Under the pieces are notes generated by a model. That model did no database searches and was not told where the DNA came from. It was given only the letters and a program-made list of their open reading frames with translations. Positions 9,364 to 18,531 of a DNA stretch of 64,000 bases are shown piece after piece; positions within the stretch are counted from its first letter, which is position 1, and each line of letters opens with the position of its first letter. Location of the stretch: the NCBI GenBank assembly GCA_965261435.1, contig CBDHDL010000021.1:4216001-4280000 (forward strand), in the 5' to 3' direction. This DNA is from MSPOR6 sp965261435. Lineage in GTDB: Bacteria; Poribacteria; WGA-4E; WGA-3G. A program made the position numbers and the translations under genes.

Positions 9364-11490
9364 ATGCAACGGATGAAATTATTAACATGTGTATCAGCAT
9401 TTTGGTGTGTACTTTTCATCATTCCAACGGTCACAACTGCTCAAAATGTTGAAATACCAGATACAAATCTGAGAGATGTAATTGCGGATAGACTCAACAT
9501 TCAGCAAGGTGTAGCGATTACAAGTGAAGATATGGAGGAACTGTTGAATCTTGATGCCCGTGATAGAGATATCACTGACTTGACAGGACTCGCCTCTGCA
9601 ATCAACCTGCAAGACCTTGATCTACGTAATAATGTGATAAATGACATATCGGAACTGACGAACCTGGACCAACTGAGCAACCTCCGCTTGGGTGGGAACG
9701 CTATCGTAGATATTTCTCCGCTTGAAGGCAAAATCACATTGGAACTCCTTACAATTGATAATAATTCAATCGCTGATCTATCACCTCTGTCAGGTTTAAT
9801 CAATCTTGAGGTCTTAAACATTTCGAATAATGTGATTGACGACCTGTCGGGACTCTCCGGTTTAGTCAGACTGGTTGATCTTACGATGAGTAACAACCAA
9901 CCTGCTGACCTATCACCTTTGAACAAATTAATTAGTTTGAGGACCTTTCGCTCTTCTGGCACAAGTTTTTCAAACCTGACGACCTTGACAAATCTACCTA
10001 AACTTCGGTTTATTGATATCAATAACGGAGAATTAGAGGACCTCTCTTTTTTGGAAGGATTAACTGGGTTGAGAGAGCTGCATCTTGCTAACAACGAAAT
10101 TATGGATATAGAACCGTTAGCTACGCTAACAGGTCTGACACGTTTGAATCTAAGTCAGAACCAGATAACAGATATTACGCCACTTGCTGGATTACATAGC
10201 TTGGTGTTTATGAATCTTCAAAATAATGAGATATTAGATTTTCAACCTTTGAACGCGGCGATCCGTAGAGGATCAACTGTCTTACGCACTGATAATCCAG
10301 GCTTCAGAGCTGAAGTGGAGAAAATAAGAGGTCCGTGGTTGTGGATCATTGTCCCCACAGGAGAAAAGTCCGGATCAGAAGCAGCCAGCTCTGGCATAGA
10401 TTTTTTAGCACAAGCAAGTGGTGGTACTATAACTGAGGAAATGATTGCAACACAAGGTGCTGTGGAAGGAACTACCGTTGGCAATAAGAAATGGAGGATC
10501 GGCGCACTCTCAAGAAGAGGCGGTAATAATATAAATGAACTTGTAAACGAGATAGGACTTGGTGTAGATGATATCAATCACCATGTCGCTTACGGTTCAA
10601 TAATACTAAATTCTCCGCAAGATCAATCAACAAAAATGTCTGTTGGTAGTGGTGATGCAGTAAAGATATGGTTAAATGGTAAGTTGATTCATGAAAAGGC
10701 TGTAGATCGTGATGCAGACGATTTTCAAGAAACTGTTAATGTTGAACTCAGAACAGGGGATAATCTCTTATTGGTTGCTGTCTATGAAGGTAAGGGGTGG
10801 TGGTCAGGATTTTTTGGGCTTGATCCTTCTGTGGAGTTTAATGTTCGGATCCCGAATTACCGCAGAGCAGATCCACATCCTGCTGATGTTAATGGCGATG
10901 GAAAAGTGAGTATATTGGATATGATTGATGTTGCACGCTCTATTGGTTCGGAGAAGACTGAAGGTTCACCCGCGGACACAAACAGAGATAAGGAAATTGA
11001 CATCAAAGACCTACTTTTTGTTGCCCAACACATCGGTGTGCAATCAGGTATTGATGACTCTGTTTCTCTCTCGCCGGCATTGGTAGAAAACTGGATTGAA
11101 CTTGCATGGGATGTATACGACGGTTCCGTTGAATTTCAGGTAGGAATAACGAACTTGGAAAATCTATTACTGTTATTGAGGTCAGACAGACCTACAATGA
11201 AAACCGAGTTGTTCGCAAATTACCCGAATCCGTTCAATCCAGAGACGTGGATACCGTACCAGTTATCAACACCTAATGAAGTGGTTTTGACGATACATTC
11301 TGTAACTGGATCACGCGTGCGAACATTGTCATTAGGACATCAGACTAAAGGCGTGTATAAGTCACGGAATCGGGCTGCACATTGGGACGGTAAAAATGAG
11401 AGTGGTGAAACTGTTGGTAGTGGAATCTACTATTACACGCTGACTGCAGGTAAATTCACAGCTACAAGAAAAATGGTGATACTGAAGTAA
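9364..11490 (+). CDS. Secreted internalin-like LRR protein with dockerin and FlgD-like C-terminal block
   Basis: The ATG at 9364 is preferred over an in-frame TTG at 9343 because AGGAG sits 9 bases before it and the signal peptide then begins cleanly (MQRMKLLTCVSAFWCVLFII...TTAQ). The product is 708 residues. Internalin-like LRRs (repeated ITDLxPLxxLxxLxxLxLxxN) occupy about residues 45-305. A beta-sandwich with GPWLWIIVPT and AVKIWLNGKLIHEK follows, paralogous to residues 880-1046 of the upstream protein. Next come a dockerin (DVNGDGKVSILD and DTNRDKEIDIKD) and the NYPNPFNPETWIPYQL block at the C-terminus. Unlike its two neighbours it has no cohesin. Its dockerin could dock on a neighbouring cohesin, which is inference. 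Confidence 0.85.
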   Translation: MQRMKLLTCVSAFWCVLFIIPTVTTAQNVEIPDTNLRDVIADRLNIQQGVAITSEDMEELLNLDARDRDITDLTGLASAINLQDLDLRNNVINDISELTNLDQLSNLRLGGNAIVDISPLEGKITLELLTIDNNSIADLSPLSGLINLEVLNISNNVIDDLSGLSGLVRLVDLTMSNNQPADLSPLNKLISLRTFRSSGTSFSNLTTLTNLPKLRFIDINNGELEDLSFLEGLTGLRELHLANNEIMDIEPLATLTGLTRLNLSQNQITDITPLAGLHSLVFMNLQNNEILDFQPLNAAIRRGSTVLRTDNPGFRAEVEKIRGPWLWIIVPTGEKSGSEAASSGIDFLAQASGGTITEEMIATQGAVEGTTVGNKKWRIGALSRRGGNNINELVNEIGLGVDDINHHVAYGSIILNSPQDQSTKMSVGSGDAVKIWLNGKLIHEKAVDRDADDFQETVNVELRTGDNLLLVAVYEGKGWWSGFFGLDPSVEFNVRIPNYRRADPHPADVNGDGKVSILDMIDVARSIGSEKTEGSPADTNRDKEIDIKDLLFVAQHIGVQSGIDDSVSLSPALVENWIELAWDVYDGSVEFQVGITNLENLLLLLRSDRPTMKTELFANYPNPFNPETWIPYQLSTPNEVVLTIHSVTGSRVRTLSLGHQTKGVYKSRNRAAHWDGKNESGETVGSGIYYYTLTAGKFTATRKMVILK

Positions 11491-11511
11491 TTTGACTGAA
11501 CCAAGCCAGAA

Positions 11512-12026
11512 CCCTCTTCAGTCCCGACAAATCATGCAGAATACCACACGCGTATTCTGCCAAGCGCATTTGGCGTTGATTTGGTAGGGACGATATGTTT
11601 ATAGAAAAATGCGTGTTTCCCCACCCCTCTTAGTCCCGTAGGGACGCTATGTTTATAGAAAAATGCGTGTACCCCCACCCCTCTTAGTCCCGTAGGGACG
11701 CTATGTTTATAGAAATGCGTGTACCTCCACCCCTCTTAGTCCCGTAGGGACGCTATGTTTATAGAAAAATGTGTTTCCCCACCCCTCTTAGTCCCGTAGG
11801 GACGCTATGTTTATAGAAATGCGTGTTTCCCCACCCCTCTTAGTCCCGTAGGGACGCTATGTTTATAGAAATGCGTGTTTCCCCACCCCCTCTTAGTCCC
11901 GTAGGGACGCTATGTTTATAGAAATGCGTGTTTCCCCACCCCCTCTTAGTCCCGTAGGGACGCTATGTTTATAGAAAATGCGCTTATGGCATTTGGCGGG
12001 TTTCGCTCACGCTCTACCCGACCTAC
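11512..12026. repeat. Family B tandem array (7 full copies, 52-54 bp) capped by family A pieces
   Basis: AGTCCCGTAGGGACGCTATG starts at 11632, 11686, 11738, 11790, 11842, 11895 and 11948. Spacers read TTTATAGAAA...TGCGTG and then a C-rich tract. The palindrome GTCCC-GTA-GGGAC is the core. The array is preceded by a broken copy in which CAGTCCCG runs into a family A segment (11525-11584, with GCATTTGGCGTTGATTTGG). It is closed by half of a family A end (GGGTTTCGCTCACGCTCTAC, then CCGACCTAC). Copies differ by 1-2 bases, which points to recent expansion. No gene is inside. Confidence 0.9.
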
Positions 12027-12065
12027 AAGTTTATTAAGAACAAAACATGGGTTAAGAATACATTA

Positions 12066-13052
12066 TCACAGTCCAACCGTCCGAAGCACTGTTTCCTGAA
12101 CTGTGAACTCATGCTCAAGTGAACGGTCAGGCGATTTTTCACCCCGTATATCAGCAACAAATGCTCGTAGACTTTCGACGTAACGCGGTCGTGGTTCCGC
12201 AGGCACTATTTGCCACCCCTTAGCGTACCCATCTCGCTCTTCATCAAGACATAAGCGTAATGCTGGTGGTTCAAGTGGTTCAAGAATTGCACTGCCGCGA
12301 GTTCCGTACACTTCCAACCGTCTTGACTTACCTGAATCTATTTCCAACGCTGTTGACTCAAGAATCGCTAATGCTCTCGGATACTCAAACACAGCTGCTG
12401 TATTGTTACGATACCACGGCACATCATGACCATCGTGCCTTGAAAATGGTGTCACGCGTGTAGGTCGTCCCAATAATGCAACAATAATATCAGTAAGATG
12501 GCACGCAAGAATAAACATTATCCCACCCGAGTGTTCTCCAAGTGAATCCCAACGTTGCCAATGACTCTCGTTAGATCTGCCAGATGAGATACGGGCTCTT
12601 ACTGAAAAAATTTCACCGAGTTTGCCAGAGTTCGCCCAATCAAGGATAAACTGAAAACCCGCATTGTAGCGGAACATATAACCGAGTTGGACGAGTAGGT
12701 TTCTGTCGCGTGCCATGTCTAAGACCTCTCTGAACGTATCAAGGTTATCACCTGCAGGTTTATCAAACCAAACATGCTTATCGTGCTCAAGAATTTCTCG
12801 TGCAAAAGCGAGATTCTGCGATACACGACCTTGCGCAGCAATCCCGATGATTGTCTCATCTTCAAGCACTTCTTCCTTGGAGTCAAACCAATGCACACCT
12901 TCATAGATAGAACTTTGACCAATGCTTTCTCGGACATCTGGTGATGGTTCGTAAACTCCTGCGAAATCAATGTCGTTACTTTCTTTCATTACGCGAGCTT
13001 TTCCAGATGCATGGTCATGGGAAATACCGTATTGCGCGAGCCTTATTTTCAT
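12066..13052 (-). CDS. Gfo/Idh/MocA family oxidoreductase
   Basis: The protein has 328 residues. The N-terminal Rossmann fold begins MKIRLAQYGISHDHASGK, and HVWFDKPAG (about 92-100) is the equivalent of the EKP motif used by this family to hold the nicotinamide and substrate. The C-terminal half is the alpha/beta substrate domain, with GGIMFILACHLTDI matching the family position of the catalytic D/H region. Family members oxidise sugars, inositols or their derivatives with NAD(P); the substrate here cannot be told. A GGAG site precedes the ATG at 13052. It is transcribed alone, away from the next gene, and its end lies 40 bases from the family B array. Confidence 0.85.
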   Translation of the reverse strand: MKIRLAQYGISHDHASGKARVMKESNDIDFAGVYEPSPDVRESIGQSSIYEGVHWFDSKEEVLEDETIIGIAAQGRVSQNLAFAREILEHDKHVWFDKPAGDNLDTFREVLDMARDRNLLVQLGYMFRYNAGFQFILDWANSGKLGEIFSVRARISSGRSNESHWQRWDSLGEHSGGIMFILACHLTDIIVALLGRPTRVTPFSRHDGHDVPWYRNNTAAVFEYPRALAILESTALEIDSGKSRRLEVYGTRGSAILEPLEPPALRLCLDEERDGYAKGWQIVPAEPRPRYVESLRAFVADIRGEKSPDRSLEHEFTVQETVLRTVGL

Positions 13053-13221
13053 TTTTTCTCCTTAGTATGTATAGCAAGACTTATAGTATGTTCTAATATG
13101 ATTCTATCATAAAATCTATATTGATGGATGTAAAATAAGTGCGATTTTTGCTGACTTGTGCTAAACTCTTAAGTGTGGATTACGAAATATTTTCTTTTAT
13201 TTTACTATAAAGGTAATTCTA

Positions 13222-13503
13222 TTGAAAACCGAACCCTTGCAACTTCAGTTTTATACAAAACCAGATTGTCCACTCTGCGATGAAGCAAAATCTGCACTGC
13301 AAACTATCAAATCCAAACTACCATTTGTTGTTATAGATGAGATTGATATAACAAGGGATCTCGGTCTTTTTACAAAATACAAACTCTTGATACCAGTTCT
13401 TGAGATGAATGAAAAGCAGCTTTTTGCACAACACATTGATTCTAAGAAGTTGTTGCGAAAGCTTAGATGGTACCGCTTGCGAAACTATTTTGTTAGAAAC
13501 TGA
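13222..13503 (+). CDS. Glutaredoxin-like (thioredoxin-fold) small protein
   Basis: The protein has 93 residues. The start is a TTG with AAGGT upstream, and no ATG is available nearby. The first strand and helix read LQFYTKPDCPLCDEAKSAL, which is the CPxC active-site pattern of the glutaredoxin-like DUF836 family. IPVLEMNEKQLFAQHID matches the cis-proline loop (VPV/IPV) and the end of the fold. It probably acts in the cytoplasm as a thiol-disulphide or glutaredoxin-type protein; its partner is unknown. The NUDIX gene starts 12 bases after its stop, so the two are likely co-transcribed. Confidence 0.75.
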   Translation: MKTEPLQLQFYTKPDCPLCDEAKSALQTIKSKLPFVVIDEIDITRDLGLFTKYKLLIPVLEMNEKQLFAQHIDSKKLLRKLRWYRLRNYFVRN

Positions 13504-13515
13504 AGGGACGTCATT

Positions 13516-13965
13516 ATGACTCATCCGAAGCATATAGTCGCTGTCTCTGGACTGATAAGCCATCCGAATAGCGACGTCTTACTCATACGTGGTCCAAGAC
13601 GTGGGTGGGAATTTCCTGGGGGACAGGTTGAAGAAGGTGAAAGCCTAATTGAAGCACTGCAACGTGAAATTAAAGAAGAGTCTGGAGTCAATGCGTCAAT
13701 CGGTTCACTGGTGGGAATCTATTCCAATATCAGAACTCCCACAAAACTGATGTTTGGTTTCTTGGGTGATTACGTCAGCGGTGAATTATCAACCAGCGAC
13801 GAGAGTTTAGAGACCAGATGGGTTACACGACATTCAGTCTTGCAATATGTTTCTCATGCAATTGTTTATGATCGTATATCGGATTTATTGAAGTTTTCCG
13901 GACGTGTTATCTATCGCGTTTACACTACAAATCCATATAAAATTTGTGAAGAATGTTATTTATGA
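13516..13965 (+). CDS. NUDIX hydrolase
   Basis: The protein has 149 residues. It carries an exact NUDIX box in GGQVEEGESLIEALQREIKE followed by ESGV: G, five residues, E, seven residues, REI-K-EE-S-GV. This loop binds the divalent metal and cleaves nucleoside diphosphates linked to another group. The N-terminal VSGLISHPNSDVLLIRGPRR is the usual first strand pair. The substrate cannot be predicted. The ATG at 13516 follows AAGGGACG. It is the second gene of a pair with the glutaredoxin-like protein. Confidence 0.88.
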   Translation: MTHPKHIVAVSGLISHPNSDVLLIRGPRRGWEFPGGQVEEGESLIEALQREIKEESGVNASIGSLVGIYSNIRTPTKLMFGFLGDYVSGELSTSDESLETRWVTRHSVLQYVSHAIVYDRISDLLKFSGRVIYRVYTTNPYKICEECYL

Positions 13966-14030
13966 TTTTGAACGAATTAGTTCTAAATTTTTACGCAATT
14001 TGTCATAATTAGATTTTAAAGGATGTTACT

Positions 14031-15080
14031 GTGAATTATATCTGTAATATTGGAAAATTACTTATTTTTGTTTTAGTATTGATATTAATCTCTGGATGTG
14101 AATATGTTAAGGATGTAACACAACCTGAACCTCCAAGTGAAATGGAGACAACTCCCCTTCGCGTAACTATGATCTATCCAAATGATTGTGTAAGTACCGC
14201 GGCATACTGTTTTGGCTTTCATATCGGTGTAAATGAAGCCGAAGCGGAGTTTGGAATTGCACTAACAGAAGTCAACGGTATGGAAGATGATCCTGTGGCT
14301 ACTGAGATGATAGTAAGGGATGCCTCTCAAGATTCTGATCTCGTTCTGGCAGCAGGTTATCAATTAGGAGAAGTAATCGAACGTGTTGCCCCTGAATTTC
14401 CGAATGTGAATTTTGCTATTTTCGATGTCGTGCTGGATCTACCAAACGTAGCATCGGTAAACTATAAAACTAACGAGGGATCATATTTAGTCGGTGCAAT
14501 AGCAGCACTAAAGACAGAAAGCAATAAAATCGGTTTTATTGGAGGGGTTGATATCCCGTTGATTCATGGATTTGAAGCAGGTTACGTTGCTGGCATCCGT
14601 GAGATCAATCCGAACGCAGAAATCACCATCGGATATGTAAGTGAAAATGTAGATGGATTCACGCAACCCGATAAAGCGAAAGAGATTGCTTTAGCGCAAT
14701 ATGCAAGTGGAGTTGATGTGATCTATGTTGCTGCGGGTGGCTCTGGTCAAGGTGTGCTGGAAGCAGCCCAAGAACAGGAAAAGTATATCATCTGGGTTGA
14801 TGATAACGGCAACCATCTCGCACCAGGTATTGTCTTGACGAGTATGGCAAAAGACCTTCCTATGTCAACCAAGAATATCATTAGAGAAGCTCTTGAAGGC
14901 AAATTTATGGGAGGTATCCGCTACTTCGGATTAGAAGATGGCGGCGTCTATTACGCTGTAGATGAGCACAACCGTCCTCTGCTTTCGGATGAAATGCTTG
15001 AAAGAGTAGAATCACTGAAATCAAAAATCATAGCTGGTGAAATTGTTGTTCCAGACACAATTTCACTACCACGCGAATGA
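14031..15080 (+). CDS. BMP-family substrate-binding lipoprotein
   Basis: The protein has 349 residues. The start is a GTG with AAAGGA upstream. The N-terminus MNYICNIGKLLIFVLVLILI ends in ISGC, a clear lipobox, so the protein should be lipid-anchored. The body matches the basic membrane protein (PnrA/Med) family: DLVLAAGYQLGEVIERVAPE, then NVNFAIFD, YKTNEGSYLVGAIAA, KIGFIGGVDIPLIHGFEAGY and VIYVAAGGSGQGVLEAA. Characterised members bind nucleosides for ABC import. No permease or ATPase gene is adjacent, so either the transporter is encoded elsewhere or this is a sensor. Identity at family level is firm; the ligand is inferred. Confidence 0.85.
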   Translation: MNYICNIGKLLIFVLVLILISGCEYVKDVTQPEPPSEMETTPLRVTMIYPNDCVSTAAYCFGFHIGVNEAEAEFGIALTEVNGMEDDPVATEMIVRDASQDSDLVLAAGYQLGEVIERVAPEFPNVNFAIFDVVLDLPNVASVNYKTNEGSYLVGAIAALKTESNKIGFIGGVDIPLIHGFEAGYVAGIREINPNAEITIGYVSENVDGFTQPDKAKEIALAQYASGVDVIYVAAGGSGQGVLEAAQEQEKYIIWVDDNGNHLAPGIVLTSMAKDLPMSTKNIIREALEGKFMGGIRYFGLEDGGVYYAVDEHNRPLLSDEMLERVESLKSKIIAGEIVVPDTISLPRE

Positions 15081-15197
15081 GGGTTTTATAGGAAAGATAT
15101 CGGAAATGCAACAAGTGTTCAGTCCTTATTGCGGAAAAACATAAGATATGCTAAATTGAAGCATCAATAAAAAGCTTGATAGATGGAGATAAAACAG

Positions 15198-16238
15198 ATG
15201 TTAAATTGGGGTGTTATCGGTCCCGGTGGTATTGCACATGTATTTTGTAACGGCATGCGTTTTACGGATACTGGACAAATTTATGCTGTTGCAAGTCGGG
15301 ATAAATCGCGTGCAGAAAAATTTGCTGAGAATTTCGGTGTTCCACATCATTACAACAGTTATGAAGAACTATTATCTGACAGCAATATTGACGCTGTTTA
15401 TATTGCGACTATTCATCCACACCACGCGGAATGGACAATTAAAGCTGCCGAAGCTAAAAAGCATATCTTAGTTGAAAAACCTATCAGTATCAATTATGAA
15501 AATGCGTTATCAATGGTCAATGCAGCTAAGGAAAATGATGTGTTTCTGATGGAAGCATTTATGTATCGTTGCCATCCGCAGATACAGCGTATGGTTGAGT
15601 TGATACAAGCGGACGAAATTGGTGAAGTCCGCTTTATTCGTACCTCCTTCGGTTTTCAATCAAATTTCAATCCGCAGAGCAGGTTGTTCAATCGGGAAAT
15701 GGGAGGGGGCGGAATTCTTGATGTCGGATGTTATTCCGCATCAATGGCACGCAAAGTAGCTGGCGCTGCTGCAAACAAACTTTTCTTAAATCCGATATCT
15801 GTAAAAGCAAACGGAGTATTGGGACCTACAGGTGTGGATCATATCGCTGCAGCTACACTAAAATTTGAGAACGATATTGTTGCGGAAATTAGTACCGCCG
15901 TTGCATGTAATATTGGCAGTAGTGTAACAATATACGGATCAGGTGGAACAATCAGTATTCCGAGTCCTTGGCTACCTTCATCACCCTGCCGGGGATCAAG
16001 AAGTCCTTTACCGTTAGATACAACCTTCCCATCAAGTCAAATCATACTTCATTCTTATAAACGCGGAGAAACATCGGAAATCACCGTTGAAGTAGACCGA
16101 GATCTCTTTACTTATGAAGCCGATATGGTAGCAAACCACATTGATGACCGACAAGCACCCGCAATGTCTTGGGATGATACTTTAGGAAACATGCAATTAT
16201 TAGATGCATGGCGTGAAGAAATAGGTTATGTTGATTAG
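15198..16238 (+). CDS. Gfo/Idh/MocA family oxidoreductase
   Basis: An ATG at 15198 is preferred over 15183 because GGAGA lies 9 bases before it and the Rossmann fold then starts directly (MLNWGVIGPGGIAHVFCNGM). The product is 346 residues. HILVEKPISIN is the EKP motif, and EAFMYRCHPQIQRM and GGGGILDVGCYSASMARKVAG are typical of the dimeric dihydrodiol dehydrogenase / glucose-fructose oxidoreductase branch. It should be a cytoplasmic NAD(P)-dependent sugar or diol oxidoreductase. The isomerase-like gene follows after 37 bases, and the two probably form one operon that processes a sugar. Confidence 0.87.
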   Translation: MLNWGVIGPGGIAHVFCNGMRFTDTGQIYAVASRDKSRAEKFAENFGVPHHYNSYEELLSDSNIDAVYIATIHPHHAEWTIKAAEAKKHILVEKPISINYENALSMVNAAKENDVFLMEAFMYRCHPQIQRMVELIQADEIGEVRFIRTSFGFQSNFNPQSRLFNREMGGGGILDVGCYSASMARKVAGAAANKLFLNPISVKANGVLGPTGVDHIAAATLKFENDIVAEISTAVACNIGSSVTIYGSGGTISIPSPWLPSSPCRGSRSPLPLDTTFPSSQIILHSYKRGETSEITVEVDRDLFTYEADMVANHIDDRQAPAMSWDDTLGNMQLLDAWREEIGYVD

Positions 16239-16275
16239 AAGAAAATGATACATTCAGAAAAGGACAATACATATT

Positions 16276-17043
16276 ATGTTAACCATCTGTTACGACCCCT
16301 ATTCTGGTACATTAGGTAGATTTCAACGTTCAGAAATTTTCCAACTTGTAGCTGATGCAGGATATGAAGGAATTAACATACCAGTGAATAATGCATTCCT
16401 TGGTGAGTTCTCAACTGACGATCTTGATGATGCGGTGAACCTCGCTGAAAAGCACAAACTTGTTGCCCCAACAATCGGTTTTGGGAATCACATATTGACG
16501 ACTCCGAGTCGGAAAGATGAAGCGTTACAGCACTTTGAGATCGTACTTGATGTTGCACGTAGATTTGCTGCAGCGTATATCGGTGTATGGGTTAACCCGT
16601 CTGAAGGCGTATCTCGCCAAGATTCGCTGGACACTCTTGCTGATAGCCTTTCTAAAATGCTCCCAGCCTGTCAAGAAAACAACATCAAAATCGCACTTGA
16701 ATTTCAGAAAGGATGTCCGCTTGATAACTACCGCGAAGGCATTGCCTTTATTTCAAACACAGGATTACCTGTCTATTTGACCAGTGATACCTATCATCTT
16801 TTCAATGATAATGCTGATCCATACACCGCTGCGGTTGAAATGAAAGAGTGTTTAGGTGATGTGCATGTTTCGGGGAGTGACCGTGGTGAACCGGGTGCTG
16901 GTGTCTTTGATTTTGAGACATTCGCAAAAGGTTTGAAGGAGATACGTTTTACAGGACCCCTTGTAGTTCAATATAAGATGGAAGATGTGGCAAGTATAAA
17001 ACGCAGCTGCGAATTCACACATAAATTCCGAGAGATGATATAG
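16276..17043 (+). CDS. TIM-barrel sugar phosphate isomerase/epimerase-type protein
   Basis: The protein has 255 residues of the AP endonuclease 2 / xylose isomerase-like TIM-barrel family. Metal-site signatures are visible: IALEFQKG (Glu of strand 5), YLTSDTYHLFNDN (Asp/His), DVHVSGSDRGEPG (His/Asp) and a C-terminal strand ending in LVVQYK where Glu is more usual. It probably isomerises or epimerises a keto-sugar produced by the oxidoreductase upstream, which is inference from adjacency. An AAGGA site lies 12 bases before the ATG. The stop codon TAG is also the first three bases of a repeat-associated motif TAGTGTTCTGTCC. Confidence 0.8.
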   Translation: MLTICYDPYSGTLGRFQRSEIFQLVADAGYEGINIPVNNAFLGEFSTDDLDDAVNLAEKHKLVAPTIGFGNHILTTPSRKDEALQHFEIVLDVARRFAAAYIGVWVNPSEGVSRQDSLDTLADSLSKMLPACQENNIKIALEFQKGCPLDNYREGIAFISNTGLPVYLTSDTYHLFNDNADPYTAAVEMKECLGDVHVSGSDRGEPGAGVFDFETFAKGLKEIRFTGPLVVQYKMEDVASIKRSCEFTHKFREMI

Positions 17044-17064
17044 TGTTCTGTCCACACTAATTAT

Positions 17065-17413
17065 GTAGGTCGGGTAGAGGAACGAAACCCGCCAAATGCC
17101 AAACGCGCATTTGGCGTTGATTTGGTAGGGACGATATGTTTATAGAAAAATGTGTACCCCTACCTCTCTTCAGTCCCGTAGGGACGATATGTTTATAGAA
17201 AAATGTGTACCCCCACCTCTCTTCAGTCCCGTAGGGACGATATGTTTATAGAAAAATGTGTACCCCCACCTCTCTTCAGTCCCGTAGGGACGATATGTTT
17301 ATATCAGGATGAAATACTACACATAGCGTCCCTACGGGACTGGAGAGGATTTCTGACATAGAAAATTCCTTAAGTTTACACTTATAGGTTTCGCTTCGCT
17401 CTACCCGACCTAC
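17065..17413. repeat. Nested element: family B tandem copies inside a split family A palindrome
   Basis: The left half (GTAGGTCGGGTAGAGGAACG...GCATTTGGCGTTGATTTGG) and the right half (GGTTTCGCTTCGCTCTACCC, then GACCTAC at 17413) are the two arms of family A. Between them are direct family B copies (AGTCCCGTAGGGACG at 17172, 17225 and 17278, period 53) and one inverted copy near 17326 (GTCCCTACGGGACTGGAGAG). The left junction, TTGATTTGG|TAGGGACGATATG, is identical to that at 11584, so the nesting happened at the same base twice or one locus was copied. No gene is inside. Confidence 0.85.
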
Positions 17414-17485
17414 ACTTTAAGAATAGACGCTCCACTAACAGTAAGTTAACACCTTAAATATTGTGTTTTTCAAAAAATCAGATTA

Positions 17486-18454
17486 TTATGTCAAATGAAT
17501 TGGATCACCAGTAGCCAAAGATTCGTTTGCAGCAATTGACAATATAGCAGTCTTTGCAGCATCAGGATATGGAGAGCGAATCGCACTACCGTCTCCTGTT
17601 CTCACTGCTTCAATAAAGGTACTATCCATATCGATCGTACAATTGTTTTTAGGTTTCCACTCATTTTTCTCATCAGCGGTAGATAGCACAACTGCGCGCC
17701 GTAAATGGTATTCAATTGAACCGTCTTCACAGAAGATGTCTAATCCAGAACGTCTGAGTCCGCTGGTTGTAAAACATGCAGAAAACATAATACCGAACAC
17801 ACCACTCTCAAATTGTAGAGAAACAGCTGAGGCTTCTTCAATATCATAATCGGTGTTGGGAATAAGGTCATATCTTGCGACAGCATAGACGGTTTTAACT
17901 TCGCCAAATAGGTAACGTGCCATATCAAATTCGTGCGTTGTCTGTTCCATGAGTTGTCCACCAGATTTTGCTTTTTCGCGCCACCAACCACCGGGCATGC
18001 CACCCATCCAGTATCCCATAAAGAACCCAACACGTCGGGATGCCAGTAGTTCTTGTGCCTTGTCAATTATATCAAGATACCTTTCCTGATAACCGCATGC
18101 AGTGATGATACCATTATCTTCTATTTCAGCTGCAATTTCCTTTGCATCGTCGGTATCCATACTCACAGGTTTCTCAACAAACATCGGTAATCCCGCAGCA
18201 ATTACAGCCTTTTCAGGTGGACCGTGAGCGAATGGAGGAATAGAAATATAGACTGCATCTAATTCTTCTTTTGAAAGCATTTCGTTATAGTCGGCATAAG
18301 CATTGCCACCGTACTGTTCGACAGCGCGTTCTGCTTTTTCAACGACAATATCGCAGAATGCAACGAATTTATTACCACCAATTTGTGTTAATTCCCGTAG
18401 ATGGCGGTTCATATTACCACCTGTACCGATGAAGCCTAATCTAACGTCTGACAT
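17486..18454 (-). CDS. Gfo/Idh/MocA family oxidoreductase
   Basis: The protein has 322 residues. It begins VRLGFIGTGGNMNRHLREL (Rossmann GxGG), has AGLPMFVEKPVSMD (EKP motif) and CGYQERYLDIIDKAQELL, and GGQLMEQTTHEFDMARYLFG where D and the preceding H/E form the usual catalytic area. GGAGA lies close to the ATG at 18454. The substrate is unknown. Head-to-tail with the MDR dehydrogenase at 18654 on the same strand, but 200 bases with a family C repeat separate them, so co-transcription is uncertain. Confidence 0.86.
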   Translation of the reverse strand: MSDVRLGFIGTGGNMNRHLRELTQIGGNKFVAFCDIVVEKAERAVEQYGGNAYADYNEMLSKEELDAVYISIPPFAHGPPEKAVIAAGLPMFVEKPVSMDTDDAKEIAAEIEDNGIITACGYQERYLDIIDKAQELLASRRVGFFMGYWMGGMPGGWWREKAKSGGQLMEQTTHEFDMARYLFGEVKTVYAVARYDLIPNTDYDIEEASAVSLQFESGVFGIMFSACFTTSGLRRSGLDIFCEDGSIEYHLRRAVVLSTADEKNEWKPKNNCTIDMDSTFIEAVRTGDGSAIRSPYPDAAKTAILSIAANESLATGDPIHLT

Positions 18455-18531
18455 ATATTCTCCTATTTCAATAATGTAGAATGTTCATTTCTAACTATAG
18501 TTTTATATAAAGCAATAAACCATAACAAACA

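Noticed and set aside
9501..10094. 197-residue minus-strand ORF
   Set aside because: It is antisense to the LRR gene and arises from the regular LRR codon pattern. The same holds for 7367-7924.
2984..11490. Cellulosome locus
   Set aside because: Cohesins and dockerins are present but there is no glycoside hydrolase or CBM of cellulosome type.
11632..11990. CRISPR array with 52-54 bp period
   Set aside because: The sequence between the cores is the same in every copy, so there are no spacers.
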